Of a DNA stretch of 64,000 bases, positions 9,141-18,461 are shown one piece after another. The notes beneath the pieces are model-generated. The model had not been told where the DNA came from, searched no databases, and worked only from the letters and a program-made list of their open reading frames with translations. Origin of the DNA: JAEUIG01 sp046349775. GTDB lineage: Bacteria > Planctomycetota > Planctomycetia > Planctomycetales > Planctomycetaceae. A program made the translations under genes and the position numbers. Position 1 is the first letter of the stretch, and each line of letters starts with the position of its first letter. The stretch lies in the NCBI GenBank assembly GCA_046349775.1, contig JAXMBS010000030.1:1-64000 (forward strand), in the 5' to 3' direction.

Positions 9141-10000
9141 ATGCACCGCTGCGCTCTCATTCTCATTTTCGCGCTCACTCCGTTGATCGCCCGTGCCGAC
9201 GACTCCGCCGTCAAGATCACCTCCGACGTCGTTTACGGCCACAAAGATGGGCTCGCCTTGACGTTCGACGTCTACACCCCGTCGCAGAACGCGAAAGGCG
9301 TCGGCGTTCTGTTCATGGTCAGCGGCGGCTGGTACTCCGCCTGGGGACCGCCGGAGAAAGCGCTCGATCGCTTCGCGCCGCTGACGAGCGCCGGTTACAC
9401 CGTTTTCGCTGTCCGCCACGGCAGCAGCCCCAGGTACGGCATCCCGGACGCCGTTTCCGACGTCCGCCGTGCCGTCCGCTACATCCGTCTGCACGCCAGC
9501 GAATTCGGCATCGATCCCAACCGCATCGGCGTCTACGGCATGAGCGCCGGCGGCCACCTGTCGCTGATGCTCGGCACCGCGTCCGATGAAGGCAAAGCGG
9601 ACGATGCCGACCCCGTCTTGCGCGTCAGCGATCGCGACCAGGCGGTCGTCGCGTACGTCGCGCCGACCGACCTGACGATCATGGTCCACTCCGCCCGGGA
9701 CACCTGCCGGCGTACGACAAGTTCCCGGCTCTGTCGCTCGACCTCGACGGCGCCAAGGTCCATTCTCCGCTGATGGCAGTCACCAGCGACGACGCCCCCA
9801 CGCTGCTCCTCGCCGGGGTGAAAGACGAACTCGTGCCGATTGACCACAGCCGCCGGATTCGTGACGCACTCGATAAGGAGCACGTCGCCGTCCAACTGGT
9901 CGAGTATCCCAACGGCGGCCACGGCCTGCCTCCGGAAGATCTCAAAGACTCCGTGACGCGGATGGTTGCCTGGTTCGATTCGCACCTGGCCGCCAAATGA
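9141..10000 (+). CDS. Secreted alpha/beta-hydrolase (esterase-like), one frameshift
   Basis: An exported alpha/beta-hydrolase of about 285 residues once one frameshift near 9695 is corrected. The first frame (from 9141) carries a signal peptide (MHRCALILIFALTPLIARA), a beta-rich core with VYTPSQNAKGVGVLFMVSGG, and the nucleophile elbow GMSAGGHLSLML. The second frame carries the C-terminal half, with the acid segment LLLAGVKDELVPIDHSRRI and the catalytic-His segment EYPNGGHGLP. Together these give a complete Ser-Asp-His triad. The break falls in GC-rich sequence and looks like an indel error. The stop overlaps the start of the FAD oxidoreductase by four bases (ATGA at 9997-10000), so the two are co-translated. 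Likely an esterase or lipase acting outside the cytoplasm; substrate unknown. Confidence 0.75.
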
Positions 10001-11667
10001 GTGAACTCTCCGTATCCATCTTGAATCAAGCGCTCAAGCGTCGTTTGCGGTTTCGCGTTCTCGCGTTTGCCGCCGCCCTCGCGCTTGCATCGGCGACGGC
10101 ATTCGCCGCCGAGCGCACCGACGTCGTCGTCTATGGCGGCACGCCGGGGGGCATCGCGGCGGCGATCTCCGCCGCTCGCATGGGACGTTCCGTCGTACTC
10201 GTGGAGCCACAGGCGCACGTCGGCGGCATGTCGGCCAGCGGACTCGGCAAGAGCGACATCACCAACCGCCCCGTCATCCAGGGCCTGTTTGTCGAGTTCA
10301 CTCAGCGAGTGAAAGCGCACTATGTTTCAGCCGACGGCGCGGATTCGGAAAACGTCCGACTGTGCGACGAGGGCTACTTTTATGAGCCCTCCGTGGCGGA
10401 GGCGGTCTTCGAAGCCATGCTGGCGGAGCCGTCCAATATCGTCGTGCGCAAGCAGTCGCGACTGGTCTCAGCGACCGTTGATGCGGACACGCTGCAATCG
10501 ATCGTCGTGGAAGATCTCCGCAGCCATGCGCAGAGCGAACTGACAGCGACTGTTTTTATCGACGCCACCTATGAGGGGGACCTGTACGCGGCCGCCGGCG
10601 CCGAGTTTCGATTGGGTCGCGAGTCTCGCGCCGAGCACGGCGAGCCGCATGCCGGCGTCATCTATTTCGATTACGACACGCACGAGCTTCTTCCCGGCAC
10701 GACAGGCGCAGGAGACGACCGGCTGCCGGCCTACACCTACCGGCTGTGCCTCACGAAAGACCCGGCCAATGCGGCGCGAATGACCGAGCCGCCGCCGAAC
10801 TACGATCGCGCGAACTACGTCGGATATTTTGACGATCTTAAAGACGGCAGGTTGGGCAAGACACAAGTGGCGAAGCCTGGCCAGCGCAATAATCCGGTCT
10901 TCAGCAACACGCTGGTGCGCGCGTTGTCGGTCAGCGATCTGCCGAACCGGAAGACCGATGTGAACATCAACCCGCGTCCGCTGGCGTTCCCGTTCGTTGA
11001 AGAGAACCAGGGCTACATCGAGGGGGACGCCAAGACCCGCGAGCGGATTTGCCAGCGTCATCGAGACCTGGCCATCGGCCTGCTCTGGTTCCTGCAGAAC
11101 GACCCGGAAGTACCGGCCGAGCATCGGCGGCTGGCGAACACGCTGCACCTGCCGTTGGACGAGTTCACGGACAACGGCCACTTTCCATGGCAGCTCTACG
11201 TTCGCGAAGGTCGCCGGCTCGTCGGCGAGTACACACTGACCGAGCATGACATCACGGGCAAAGGACAGGAGCCTGTCCACCACCCGGACACGATCGCCGT
11301 CGGTGAATTTCCCATCGACAGCTTCCCGTGCCACAAGCGCCAGCCGACGGACACGCGCGTCCTGGAAGGTTATCTCGGCATGCTGGCGCACATCACCCGA
11401 CCGTACGAGATCCCCTACCGGATCATGGTCCCCTTGCAAATCGACGGTCTGATTGTCCCGGTCGCGGCCAGTACCACGCACGTGGCGTTTTCGAGCATCC
11501 GGATGGAGCCGACCTGGATGTGCCTGGGGCAGGCGGCGGGCGTGGCGGCGCATCTGGCGATCGAGAACAGCGCGCCTCCTCGCCGAATTCCGATCGAAAC
11601 GCTCCAGTCGATTCTCAAGGAGCAGGGGCAGGTGCTGCGGCACTCGGCTGACGCGGCGCAGCCCTGA
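9997..11667 (+). CDS. Exported FAD-dependent oxidoreductase
   Basis: A 556-residue protein of the FAD-dependent oxidoreductase group (PF12831-like) common in planctomycetes. After an N-terminal signal-like segment (RVLAFAAALALASATAFA) comes the dinucleotide-binding strand TDVVVYGGTPGGIAAAISAARMG, then EPQAHVGGMSASGLG; FIDATYEGDLYAAAGAEF and IPYRIMVPLQIDGLIVP are further family blocks, and the C-terminal FSSIRMEPTWMCLGQAAG closes the FAD site. Oxidation substrate is unknown; homologues are found near sulfatases and carbohydrate genes. The start ATG overlaps the stop of the upstream hydrolase (ATGA), implying translational coupling and possibly one pathway. The frame is intact and of typical length. 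Confidence 0.8.
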   Translation: MSELSVSILNQALKRRLRFRVLAFAAALALASATAFAAERTDVVVYGGTPGGIAAAISAARMGRSVVLVEPQAHVGGMSASGLGKSDITNRPVIQGLFVEFTQRVKAHYVSADGADSENVRLCDEGYFYEPSVAEAVFEAMLAEPSNIVVRKQSRLVSATVDADTLQSIVVEDLRSHAQSELTATVFIDATYEGDLYAAAGAEFRLGRESRAEHGEPHAGVIYFDYDTHELLPGTTGAGDDRLPAYTYRLCLTKDPANAARMTEPPPNYDRANYVGYFDDLKDGRLGKTQVAKPGQRNNPVFSNTLVRALSVSDLPNRKTDVNINPRPLAFPFVEENQGYIEGDAKTRERICQRHRDLAIGLLWFLQNDPEVPAEHRRLANTLHLPLDEFTDNGHFPWQLYVREGRRLVGEYTLTEHDITGKGQEPVHHPDTIAVGEFPIDSFPCHKRQPTDTRVLEGYLGMLAHITRPYEIPYRIMVPLQIDGLIVPVAASTTHVAFSSIRMEPTWMCLGQAAGVAAHLAIENSAPPRRIPIETLQSILKEQGQVLRHSADAAQP

Positions 11668-11682
11668 TTCTACGATGTCGCA

Positions 11683-13095
11683 GTGAACAACGACCTGCGA
11701 CAACTCGATCTCGCCCATGTCTGGCATCCCTTCACCCCGATGCAGGCGTATGCGAACGAGCATGCGCCGATCATCGAACGCGGCGAGGGCTTTGACCTCA
11801 TCGACACCGACGGCCGACGCTATCTGGACGGCATCTCCTCGCTGTGGTGCAACGTCCACGGCCACCGCGTCCCCGATATCGACGCCGCGATCCGCGACCA
11901 GCTCGACCGCATCGCCCACACCACGCTCCTCGGCCTCTCTTCGGTCCCCTCCATCGAACTCGCCGGCCGGCTCATCAGCTTATTGAACAATTCCGTCACT
12001 TCCCCGTTGACCCTCGGCCCTCAGCCCTTAGCCAGGGTGTTCTACTCCGACAACGGCGCCACCGCCGTCGAAGCCGCCCTCAAGATCGCCTACCAGTATC
12101 ACCGCCAGAAGCCTGGCGGCCCGGATCGCCGCGACCTGTTCGCCTCCGTTGGCGGCGCCTATCACGGCGACACGCTCGGCTCCGTCAGCGTCGGCAGCAT
12201 CGAGCTGTTCCACCGCGTCTACGGCGATCTGCTGTTTCGCACGATTTCCGTCCCCTCGCCCGTGACGTTTCGCGTTCCGGCGGGTCACACGCCCCAGACG
12301 TACCACAATCACTGCTTCGCTGAACTGGAGCGCGTGATCGTTGAGCAGAAGGACCGCCTCGCCGGCTTCATTATCGAGCCGCTGATCCAGGGCGCCGCCG
12401 GCATTCTCGTCCATCCATCGGGGTACCTCCGGCGCGTCCGGGAACTGACTGCCTCCCACGGCATCCCGCTGATCGCCGACGAAGTCGCAGTCGGATTCGG
12501 CCGCACCGGGACGATGTTCGCCTGCGAACAGGAGCAGGTCATTCCGGACATCCTCTGTCTTGCGAAGGGGATCACCGGCGGCTACCTGCCGCTCGCCGCC
12601 ACGATCGTCAACGACGAGATCTACAACGCTTTTCTCGCTGCTCCTCACGCAGGCAAAACCTTTTATCACGGCCACACGTACACCGGGAATCCGCTCGCCT
12701 GTGCGGCGGCGATCGCCTCGCTCGACCTGTTCGAGAAGAACCACGTGTTGGCCAACGCTCGGGGGAACGCGGCGCGCATCTCCGAACGCCTCGCTCCGCT
12801 TGCCGATCATCCGCATGTCGGTGAGATTCGCCAAAAAGGAGGTATGATCGGCATTGAGCTCGTCCAGGACCGCGAGACCAGGGCGTCCTTCCCCATCGAA
12901 CGCCGCACCGGCCACCTCGTCACGCTCGCCGCCCGTAAGCGCGGCGTCATCATCCGCCCGCTTGGCGACGTCGTCGTCCTCATGCCGGCCCCGGCCATGC
13001 CCGGCGAACTTATTGACCGGCTCTGCGACGTCGCGATTGAATCCATCGGCGAAGCAGTGCACGAACGCGATTCCATCACGAGCCCGAAGCGCTAG
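11683..13095 (+). CDS. bioA: Adenosylmethionine-8-amino-7-oxononanoate aminotransferase
   Basis: BioA converts 7-keto-8-aminopelargonate to 7,8-diaminopelargonate with SAM as amino donor, a late step of biotin synthesis, in the cytoplasm. The 470-residue class III aminotransferase shows HVWHPFTPMQAY (substrate pocket), DGISSLWCNVHGH, YSDNGATAVEAALKIAYQY, GAYHGDT, IADEVAVGFGRTG (PLP-binding Asp) and CLAKGITGGYLPL with the Schiff-base Lys. GTG 11683 is used as start, 15 bases after the preceding stop, suggesting an operon with the two genes upstream. Oddity: about 14 extra residues (near NNSVTSPLTLGPQP, residues ~101-115) sit between RLISL and ARVFYSDNG, where other BioA proteins have a short loop; see the repeat entry at 11985. 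No other bio genes are in the window. Confidence 0.9.
   Translation: MNNDLRQLDLAHVWHPFTPMQAYANEHAPIIERGEGFDLIDTDGRRYLDGISSLWCNVHGHRVPDIDAAIRDQLDRIAHTTLLGLSSVPSIELAGRLISLLNNSVTSPLTLGPQPLARVFYSDNGATAVEAALKIAYQYHRQKPGGPDRRDLFASVGGAYHGDTLGSVSVGSIELFHRVYGDLLFRTISVPSPVTFRVPAGHTPQTYHNHCFAELERVIVEQKDRLAGFIIEPLIQGAAGILVHPSGYLRRVRELTASHGIPLIADEVAVGFGRTGTMFACEQEQVIPDILCLAKGITGGYLPLAATIVNDEIYNAFLAAPHAGKTFYHGHTYTGNPLACAAAIASLDLFEKNHVLANARGNAARISERLAPLADHPHVGEIRQKGGMIGIELVQDRETRASFPIERRTGHLVTLAARKRGVIIRPLGDVVVLMPAPAMPGELIDRLCDVAIESIGEAVHERDSITSPKR
11985..12034. repeat. In-frame spacer-like insert in bioA
   Basis: About 45 bases of sequence unlike the surrounding coding pattern are read in frame in bioA. 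They contain CGGCCCTCAGCCCTTAGCC, close to CGGCCCTCAGCCTTCGCCC at 180-198, which flanks the palindromic insert in dnaE2. Loss of these residues would give the ordinary BioA loop length. This is interpreted as captured intergenic-type repeat DNA; the boundaries are approximate. Confidence 0.45.
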
Positions 13096-13298
13096 CGAGG
13101 GAGTCAAATCCCACAGGAACGTCCACCCGGACACCGCAGCAATCGCGCCTTGATCCTGCTTCGAGTGGATCGCAGGTCGTGGGGAGTGTGAAGCGGATAG
13201 ACCTGCGACCTTCTCAGCGATTCGTTAGATTCTGTTGCGTGCTACATCCGCTTGCTGACTGCTGATAGCTCTTCACCGACAACCGATAACCGACAACC

Positions 13299-13685
13299 AT
13301 GAAAATCGAACACGTCGCCTTCAACGTCCCCGATCCCAACGCCGCCGCCCGCTGGTACGTCGAGCATCTCGGCTTCACAGTGAAAAGGCGTTTCGTCGAT
13401 CCCCCCTACGGCCACTTTCTGGCGGACGACAGCGGAACCGTCATGATCGAGATTTACTGCCGCTCCGATGCGCCGGTTCCCGATTACAAGAAGCAGCATC
13501 CCGCCGTGACACATCTGGCGCTGGTCTCGAAAGACGTCGATGCCGACGTTGCCCGCATCGAGAAGGCTGGCGGCAAGCTCTGGGGACAGATCGACCGTCA
13601 GGCCAGCGGCGACGTCCTCGCCTTCGTTCAGGACCCCTGGGGTCTCACGCTCCAGTTCGTCCAACGCGCGCAGTCGATGTTGTAA
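13299..13685 (+). CDS. VOC (glyoxalase/bleomycin-resistance fold) protein
   Basis: A 128-residue single-domain vicinal-oxygen-chelate protein. It starts MKIEHVAFNVPDPNAAARWYVEHLGF and ends with AFVQDPWGLTLQFVQRA; both are standard VOC strand-turn motifs. Candidate metal ligands are His5, His68 (THLAL), and Glu near VMIEIYC (residue ~49). VOC proteins serve as dioxygenases, glyoxalases, epimerases or resistance proteins, and nothing here decides which. The gene stands alone: 200 bases of spacer with repeated CCGACAACCGATAACC-like words precede it, and a strong hairpin at 13750 follows it, before the oppositely read MFS gene. Confidence 0.8.
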   Translation: MKIEHVAFNVPDPNAAARWYVEHLGFTVKRRFVDPPYGHFLADDSGTVMIEIYCRSDAPVPDYKKQHPAVTHLALVSKDVDADVARIEKAGGKLWGQIDRQASGDVLAFVQDPWGLTLQFVQRAQSML

Positions 13686-13749
13686 GAACGGCGCGGGTCA
13701 CGGAGATTTGAGACTACCGAGCCGCAGGGTTAATCGCCGTGCTGGGTGG

Positions 13750-13776
13750 CACGCCCTTCGCAAAGCGAAGGGCGTG
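13750..13776. terminator. Hairpin between convergent genes
   Basis: A perfect 12-bp stem (CACGCCCTTCGC with GCGAAGGGCGTG) closes a 3-base AAA loop. It lies between the converging VOC and MFS genes, where it would suit a bidirectional terminator, though neither side has a strong U-tract. Confidence 0.55.
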
Positions 13777-13792
13777 GTCAGATGGCGCTGAT

Positions 13793-15158
13793 CTATGGAC
13801 TCATGTCCGCCGCCGGCGGCTCCTCGGCGCGCCGCGGTTCCTGGGGGAGTCGCGTCCAGATCAGCAGCGCCGTCGCAATCAGGATCAGACTTGCGACGCC
13901 GAAACTCGTGCGGAGGTCGTAAGCTCTGGAGATCATCCCGAACATCAGCGGCATGAATCCCACGACGGCGAGCAGCACGTTGGTATAGGCGGTAAATTCG
14001 CGCACGCGCGCTTCCGGCGAACAGCCAACGATGTAGTTCAGATAGTACACGTAGAACAGTTCTCCTGCTCCGAGCAGCCCGAAGCTGAACAGGTACCACT
14101 TGCCGGGGACGAACATCGCCCAGGCCAGTCCGGCAACGCAGGTCAGCGTCGTCGTGAGCGCCGGCGTCCGTGGGTGAAACCTGGCCAGCAGCCAGCCGAG
14201 CACGAACCCGAACAGGCTCTTGCAGCCGAACCGCAGCGCCATCTGCACGCCGGTGTAGGTCTCAGGCGCTTCTCCAATGGCGTCCCGCGTATAGAGCGCC
14301 AGGTTCGCCATGATCAGGTTCCCCGCACCGTACGTCATCAGGAAGCCGACCAGCGCCACGAGGATCAGCCGGTTCGTGAAGTATTGCTGCAACCCTCGCG
14401 AATGCCGGCCAGCGAGGGGCGCGGCTCGCCGGTCTCGCCCGGCGGGAGCGTGGCCTGCGACGCGCAGATTGCCGCCGCCAGCATCGCCGGCGCCGTCGCG
14501 CGAACAGCACGATATAGCTCCACGGTCTCGCCAGCGGCGTGACCGAGATGCTCAGAAAACTGCCCCCCAGGATCAGTTGCGAAGCCGCTCGAACCAACCA
14601 CTGCCAGTACAGGACCTGCCCCGAACGTGATGCCCAGCGTCCACGCACGCCGCTCCGTCGTCATCCCCCGGCCGATCATCTCCCACTGGCACATATTCAT
14701 GATCCCGTTCGCGCCGCCGATGCAGCATGCGTGCAGCACGATCCCCGCCGCCCGTGCCAGCGGCGGCGGCCCCAGCACAGTGCCGCGACCAGCAACCCCG
14801 CCCCGCCCATCAGCAGGTAGCTCAGCATCCACAGCCAACGGAAGTGGCGCTTTGACGGGAACAGCCACGACACCAGCACCGGCAACGGCATCATCCACGT
14901 GGAGACCGACGACGGCAGGTTCGCCAGAGCGTCGCTCGCCCCCGCGCCCGCCAGAATCGCCGCGTGCAGCACTCCGACGTACAGCACGGGGGCGACGAGG
15001 TAGATCAGCGAGTTATTTACTATGAAGATCAGGCTGTTCAGTCGCTGCTGCGCCTCCGGCACAGCTACGACGTTTTCATCAGCATCTGGCGACACAGCGC
15101 GTCGGTCCCCATCGGAGCCGACCGACCGAGTGTCATCGTCGTGAGATTCAGCGTTCAA
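13793..15158 (-). CDS. MFS transporter, several frameshifts
   Basis: The locus encodes a 12-helix major facilitator, but no single frame covers it. Homologous hydrophobic segments in order from 15158 are LIFIVNNSLIYLVAPVLYVGVLHAA, then HFRWLWMLSYLLMGGAGLLVAALCWG, a switch of frame near 14780 into HACCIGGANGIMNMCQWEMIGRG, another near 14590 into ASQLILGGSFLSISVTPLARPW, and a last one near 14400 into FTNRLILVALVGFLMTYGAGNLI and onward to the stop at 13793. At least four indels are needed, mostly in GC runs. The N-terminus has about 40 polar residues before the first helix, so the start is uncertain. The final ~200 residues are intact. Substrate unknown; assembly error is more likely than decay. 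Confidence 0.65.
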
Positions 15159-15218
15159 TCCGCAATTCCCTCACCGACCCGTCACCGGCTCTACCCACTA
15201 CCAACTACCTACCAGCCA

Positions 15219-16484
15219 CTACCCCCTCGGATCCGAGTCCAGCGCCGGCCGCGGCGCATGCGGATAATCCACCGGCCGGTACGCGATCGCCAGCTCCGGC
15301 GTCTCCAGCCGCTGCTGTTTCTCAAACCGCGACGTCAGCGCCCGATCGAGAATCCCGGCGTTCAGCAGCGTCCGCTCCACGGGGTAGCTCGGCCGACCCG
15401 TGTGGATCATGCGCTCGATGCCCTTTAGCAAATAGGCGAAATGCGGATGCCGCCCTTCGACGTACTCTTCAAACCGCGTCGCCAGCGGCGCCGACTGCCC
15501 GTCGATTCGCAATGCCACGGCCGAACGCGATGCCACCCCCGGCAGCATACAGACCGCCCCCTGGAAACCGTCGCGGTAGCGGAACAGGAACAGCGCGGTC
15601 TCTTCGGTCGGATTCGACCGCGGATCGGTCCCCGCACTCGCCACCTGCGCAAAAGCCGCATCGAAGAGTTCCCGCGAGACAGTCCCGTCACTGAGAGCCC
15701 GCCACATCGCGTCCCCCTGCAGGCACTGCACCCACTCCACGCCGGTCTCCGCTCCACCCCGCCGCTCCACGTACGACTGGTACGCCTCGAGGGCATGAAA
15801 CCCGTAAATGTCCAGCCCCGAATACCCGATCCCGACAGCCGCCGTGATGGGGCTCCCCAGCGGCACGTCGATGTCCGGTGTGCGGAACGTCACCGCCAGC
15901 GACGAACCCGCCATGAACGGCACGTTGAGCTGCCGCATCCGCTCGTAAATCCACAATGCGTCAGGCCATTCGGGGCCCAGGTGCTTGTCGTGGAATACAG
16001 GGACGACCTTCCCGTATTTGACGAAGGCGTCCGCCACTCCCGCGATGAACCGTTTCCGCGGGTACAGGTGCTGTCCCTTTTCGTTATACGGGTAGTCGCC
16101 GTGCTCGCCGATGACGATCACGCCGTCGACGGGGATCGAGTTACCGCCGACTGTCACCGCTCCCTCGATCGTGTCAAAGATCGGGACGCCGTGCTTTTTC
16201 GACATCGGCCGCGCCAGGTCCCGGTCGGTGAACTGCTCGACATACATCGACGCCAGCTTGAGCGCCGGCCCCGGCCCGCCGTCCTGCTTCCACCCTTCCA
16301 GAATCTTCCCGCACAGCACGTCCGCGTGCAGCCCGTGCTCGTACGCCGTAATGATCGCCGCCACGGACTTTGGCGGCACTTTCTCCGCGGCGCAAATTCC
16401 GCTCCGGGGGGCAAGACCATACACCGCCGCGGCAGCGGCGCCGGCCAGAACATCGCGTCGGGTGACTCCGGAATTCGCAAGCAT
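15219..16484 (-). CDS. Tat-exported conserved protein of unknown function (paralogue A)
   Basis: A 421-residue protein with a Tat-type leader (TRRDVLAGAAAAAVYGLA). It shares a chain of motifs with the product of the gene at 58585-59922: GVPIFDTIEGA, VDGVIVIGEHGDYP, a YPRK segment, DKHLGPEW, FMAGSSL and YPVERTLLNAGILD. The order resembles a Rossmann protein of the Gfo/Idh/MocA type (VDGVIVIGEHGDYP in the position of the DAVVIATPxHLH strand, DKHLGPEW in that of the EKPLA segment), but the glycine-rich nucleotide motif is not clear, so that relation is an inference. Tat export suggests folding or cofactor binding before transport. ATG 16484 is preceded by GGGAGA about 12 bases upstream. Its function is unknown. 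Confidence 0.7.
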   Translation of the reverse strand: MLANSGVTRRDVLAGAAAAAVYGLAPRSGICAAEKVPPKSVAAIITAYEHGLHADVLCGKILEGWKQDGGPGPALKLASMYVEQFTDRDLARPMSKKHGVPIFDTIEGAVTVGGNSIPVDGVIVIGEHGDYPYNEKGQHLYPRKRFIAGVADAFVKYGKVVPVFHDKHLGPEWPDALWIYERMRQLNVPFMAGSSLAVTFRTPDIDVPLGSPITAAVGIGYSGLDIYGFHALEAYQSYVERRGGAETGVEWVQCLQGDAMWRALSDGTVSRELFDAAFAQVASAGTDPRSNPTEETALFLFRYRDGFQGAVCMLPGVASRSAVALRIDGQSAPLATRFEEYVEGRHPHFAYLLKGIERMIHTGRPSYPVERTLLNAGILDRALTSRFEKQQRLETPELAIAYRPVDYPHAPRPALDSDPRG

Positions 16485-17447
16485 CTCGGCACGATTCTCC
16501 CATCGAAGTTGCTGAATGCGTCGCCGCGACTCTACCGGACTATGCCCCGCATTGCCACGACGCTGACGTCCCCCTCTCCCCCGCGAATCGCTGTGATGTC
16601 AAGCAATGTGTGAGTCGAGGGAGAGGGGGGGCACCCTCTGGGTCCATGAGGGGTCTACACGAGAAAGCTGACTTTCCTCTGTAACAACTTCCCAGCACGT
16701 GCGCTCAACTTGTTAGAGGCGACGAAAAATGCGGTTTCCGCATCTCGCCGTCGACAAAACTTCGATCGCTGAATGGCGCGGCGTATCCGGGCTCAAGCAC
16801 CCCGTGATATCAAGCCCGCACGTGCGACATCAACGGGGTGTTCGCCCGGTGCAACCGCACCATCTCGATACGCCGGCAGTCCCGATCCAGTTTCGCCGTA
16901 GGGCGAAACAATCGTGGCTTGCCGGCGTCTTTCTGTTGAGCGGAGGGAGCAGTCGCCCATTTGTGACAGCTCTGATGTGTCGGAACCCGACATAGCTGCA
17001 CCCTCGCACCAGGCTGACGGGGTCTCGGAGTTCAGTTGATTGGCGCTGCGATTCGGCGATTGGTAGAATTCTCGCAACCCTTCGATCACTGGTGCGCTGC
17101 GGGTCTCACTTCTCTCGCGGAACATGATTGTGGTTCTTCACTGAGATCCAGGTCAGATTTGTCGTCGCTGCCGTTGCGCGCGGGTTGCGCTGGTTCGTCA
17201 GCGGCGTGTATTCGTGGCCGCGTCAGGACGCGGTGTTGCATGATCGGGCGACCGTTGCTGATGCTTGGGGGATTTTGCAGGAACGGGGCCAATGATGCCG
17301 CCATTTCGTGATGGGGCGGGCGGTTGTTGTCCTGATCACAAATTGTCTTTTCCGGTCTGCACAGGGCCGTCTCGAGATTCCACTGCCGCTTTACGTCGCT
17401 GCGTGCGTCGCGCCAGTTCGTCCACCTTCGGGTCCCGGAGCAATTCC
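16485..17447. other. Long region without a convincing gene
   Basis: About 960 bases lie between the Tat protein start and the SnoaL-like gene. Short open frames occur on both strands but none has a recognisable domain or a convincing ribosome site, and they overlap each other. A 38-base-loop inverted repeat (CCCCCTCTCCC at 16570-16580 with GGGAGAGGGGG at 16619-16629) is present. The right end (about 17390-17447) must hold the promoter and GGAGCAATTCC ribosome site of the gene at 17448. Confidence 0.5.
16570..16629. repeat. Perfect 11-bp inverted repeat with long loop
   Basis: CCCCCTCTCCC at 16570-16580 pairs with GGGAGAGGGGG at 16619-16629 around a 38-base loop. It lies just outside the start of the Tat protein gene, so a regulatory or spacer-repeat role is possible; no tract of U residues marks it as a terminator. 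Confidence 0.45.
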
Positions 17448-18440
17448 ATGAGAAGCCTTTGCTGGGTAGCAGGTCTGCTGTTGTGCGGTTTGTTTCTTGT
17501 TTACGAATCGGGTGCGCAGGAGCGAAAGGCAACAGCGGCGCGGGGGCCGGGCGCAGCGGCCTCGAATGAACCGAACACGAAGGACCGCGCAGCGATCGAC
17601 GCCATCAATGCGGAGTTCACGCGGGCCTTTAACGCCGGGGATGCGGCGGCACTGGCGAAGCTGTTCACCGTGGACGCACGGATGACCGACGAGGCCGGGA
17701 AGACCGTCGAAGGGCGCGAGGCGATTCAGAAGCAGCTGGCGGAATCCTTCCGCGAAACTCCGGGCGTGACGATTACGCTGCGGACCGATTCGTTGAAGTT
17801 CTTGAGCCCTGAGGCGGCGTTCGAGGAGGGAGCCTCTCAGTTGCACGTGCCGGGTGAGGAAGATGCGGAGTTCAACCCGTACTCGGCCGCGTATGTGAAA
17901 GTGGACGGCCAATGGCTGCACGCCATCGTTCGTGACTATCCGCCTTCCGAGAGCAACGCAGCCGTGGCGGACAATCAAGCGCTCCAGGAACTCGATTGGA
18001 TGGTTGGTGAGTGGGTCGAGGAAGACACCGACGGCAAAGCGCTGAGTTCGTGCCGCTGGGCGCAGAACAACCACTTCCTGGTTTGGGAATATACGGTCGA
18101 CGTCGACGGAGCCAACGCGCCGGGAGGAACGATGTTCATCGGGCGGTGCCCGCTGACGGGACAGATCAAGTCGTGGCTGTTCGACGCGAACGGAGGGCAT
18201 GGTGAGGCGACATGGACGCGTCACGGTGACAGCCAGTGGGTCGTGAAGGCGTCCGGCGTGCTGGGAGACGGGCGAGTGGCATCCGCTACACAGTACGTCA
18301 CCCGGCTGGGGGCCGACCTGACTTCGTGGACGTCCGTCGATCGCGTGGCCGGTGGCGAAGTGCAGCCGGATGTGTCGGAGTACACCATTGCACGCAAGCC
18401 GCCGACGCCCAAGTCGTCCGGCGCGGATAAGAGCCGCTGA
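17448..18440 (+). CDS. Exported SnoaL-like (SgcJ/EcaC, DUF4440-type) protein
   Basis: A 330-residue exported protein. ATG 17448 is chosen over the upstream open frame because a signal peptide follows (MRSLCWVAGLLLCGLFLVYE, cleavage near SGA-QE) and GGAG precedes it by about 9 bases. Residues ~45-165 form a SnoaL/NTF2-like cone domain (AIDAINAEFTRAFNAGDAAA, DARMTDEAGKTVEGREAI). Residues ~175-300 form a second beta-rich domain starting ELDWMVGEWVEEDTDGK, similar to lipocalin-like DUF1579-type domains. NTF2-like domains bind small ligands or catalyse isomerisation; no catalytic residues can be assigned. The glycine-rich TPR gene follows after only 21 bases, so the two are probably one transcript. 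Confidence 0.75.
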   Translation: MRSLCWVAGLLLCGLFLVYESGAQERKATAARGPGAAASNEPNTKDRAAIDAINAEFTRAFNAGDAAALAKLFTVDARMTDEAGKTVEGREAIQKQLAESFRETPGVTITLRTDSLKFLSPEAAFEEGASQLHVPGEEDAEFNPYSAAYVKVDGQWLHAIVRDYPPSESNAAVADNQALQELDWMVGEWVEEDTDGKALSSCRWAQNNHFLVWEYTVDVDGANAPGGTMFIGRCPLTGQIKSWLFDANGGHGEATWTRHGDSQWVVKASGVLGDGRVASATQYVTRLGADLTSWTSVDRVAGGEVQPDVSEYTIARKPPTPKSSGADKSR

Positions 18441-18461
18441 CCCCAGAAAGGAACCACGAAT

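Noticed and set aside
10468..11919. 483-codon minus-strand frame opposite the FAD oxidoreductase and bioA start
   Set aside because: It lies antisense to two clearly recognised genes and has no domain similarity; a result of high GC codon position bias.
16793..17125. Minus-strand frame of 110 residues in the gene-free interval, possible transposase remnant
   Set aside because: No transposase motif (DDE, HUH or recombinase Ser/Tyr) could be seen, and no terminal inverted repeats or target duplications flank it.
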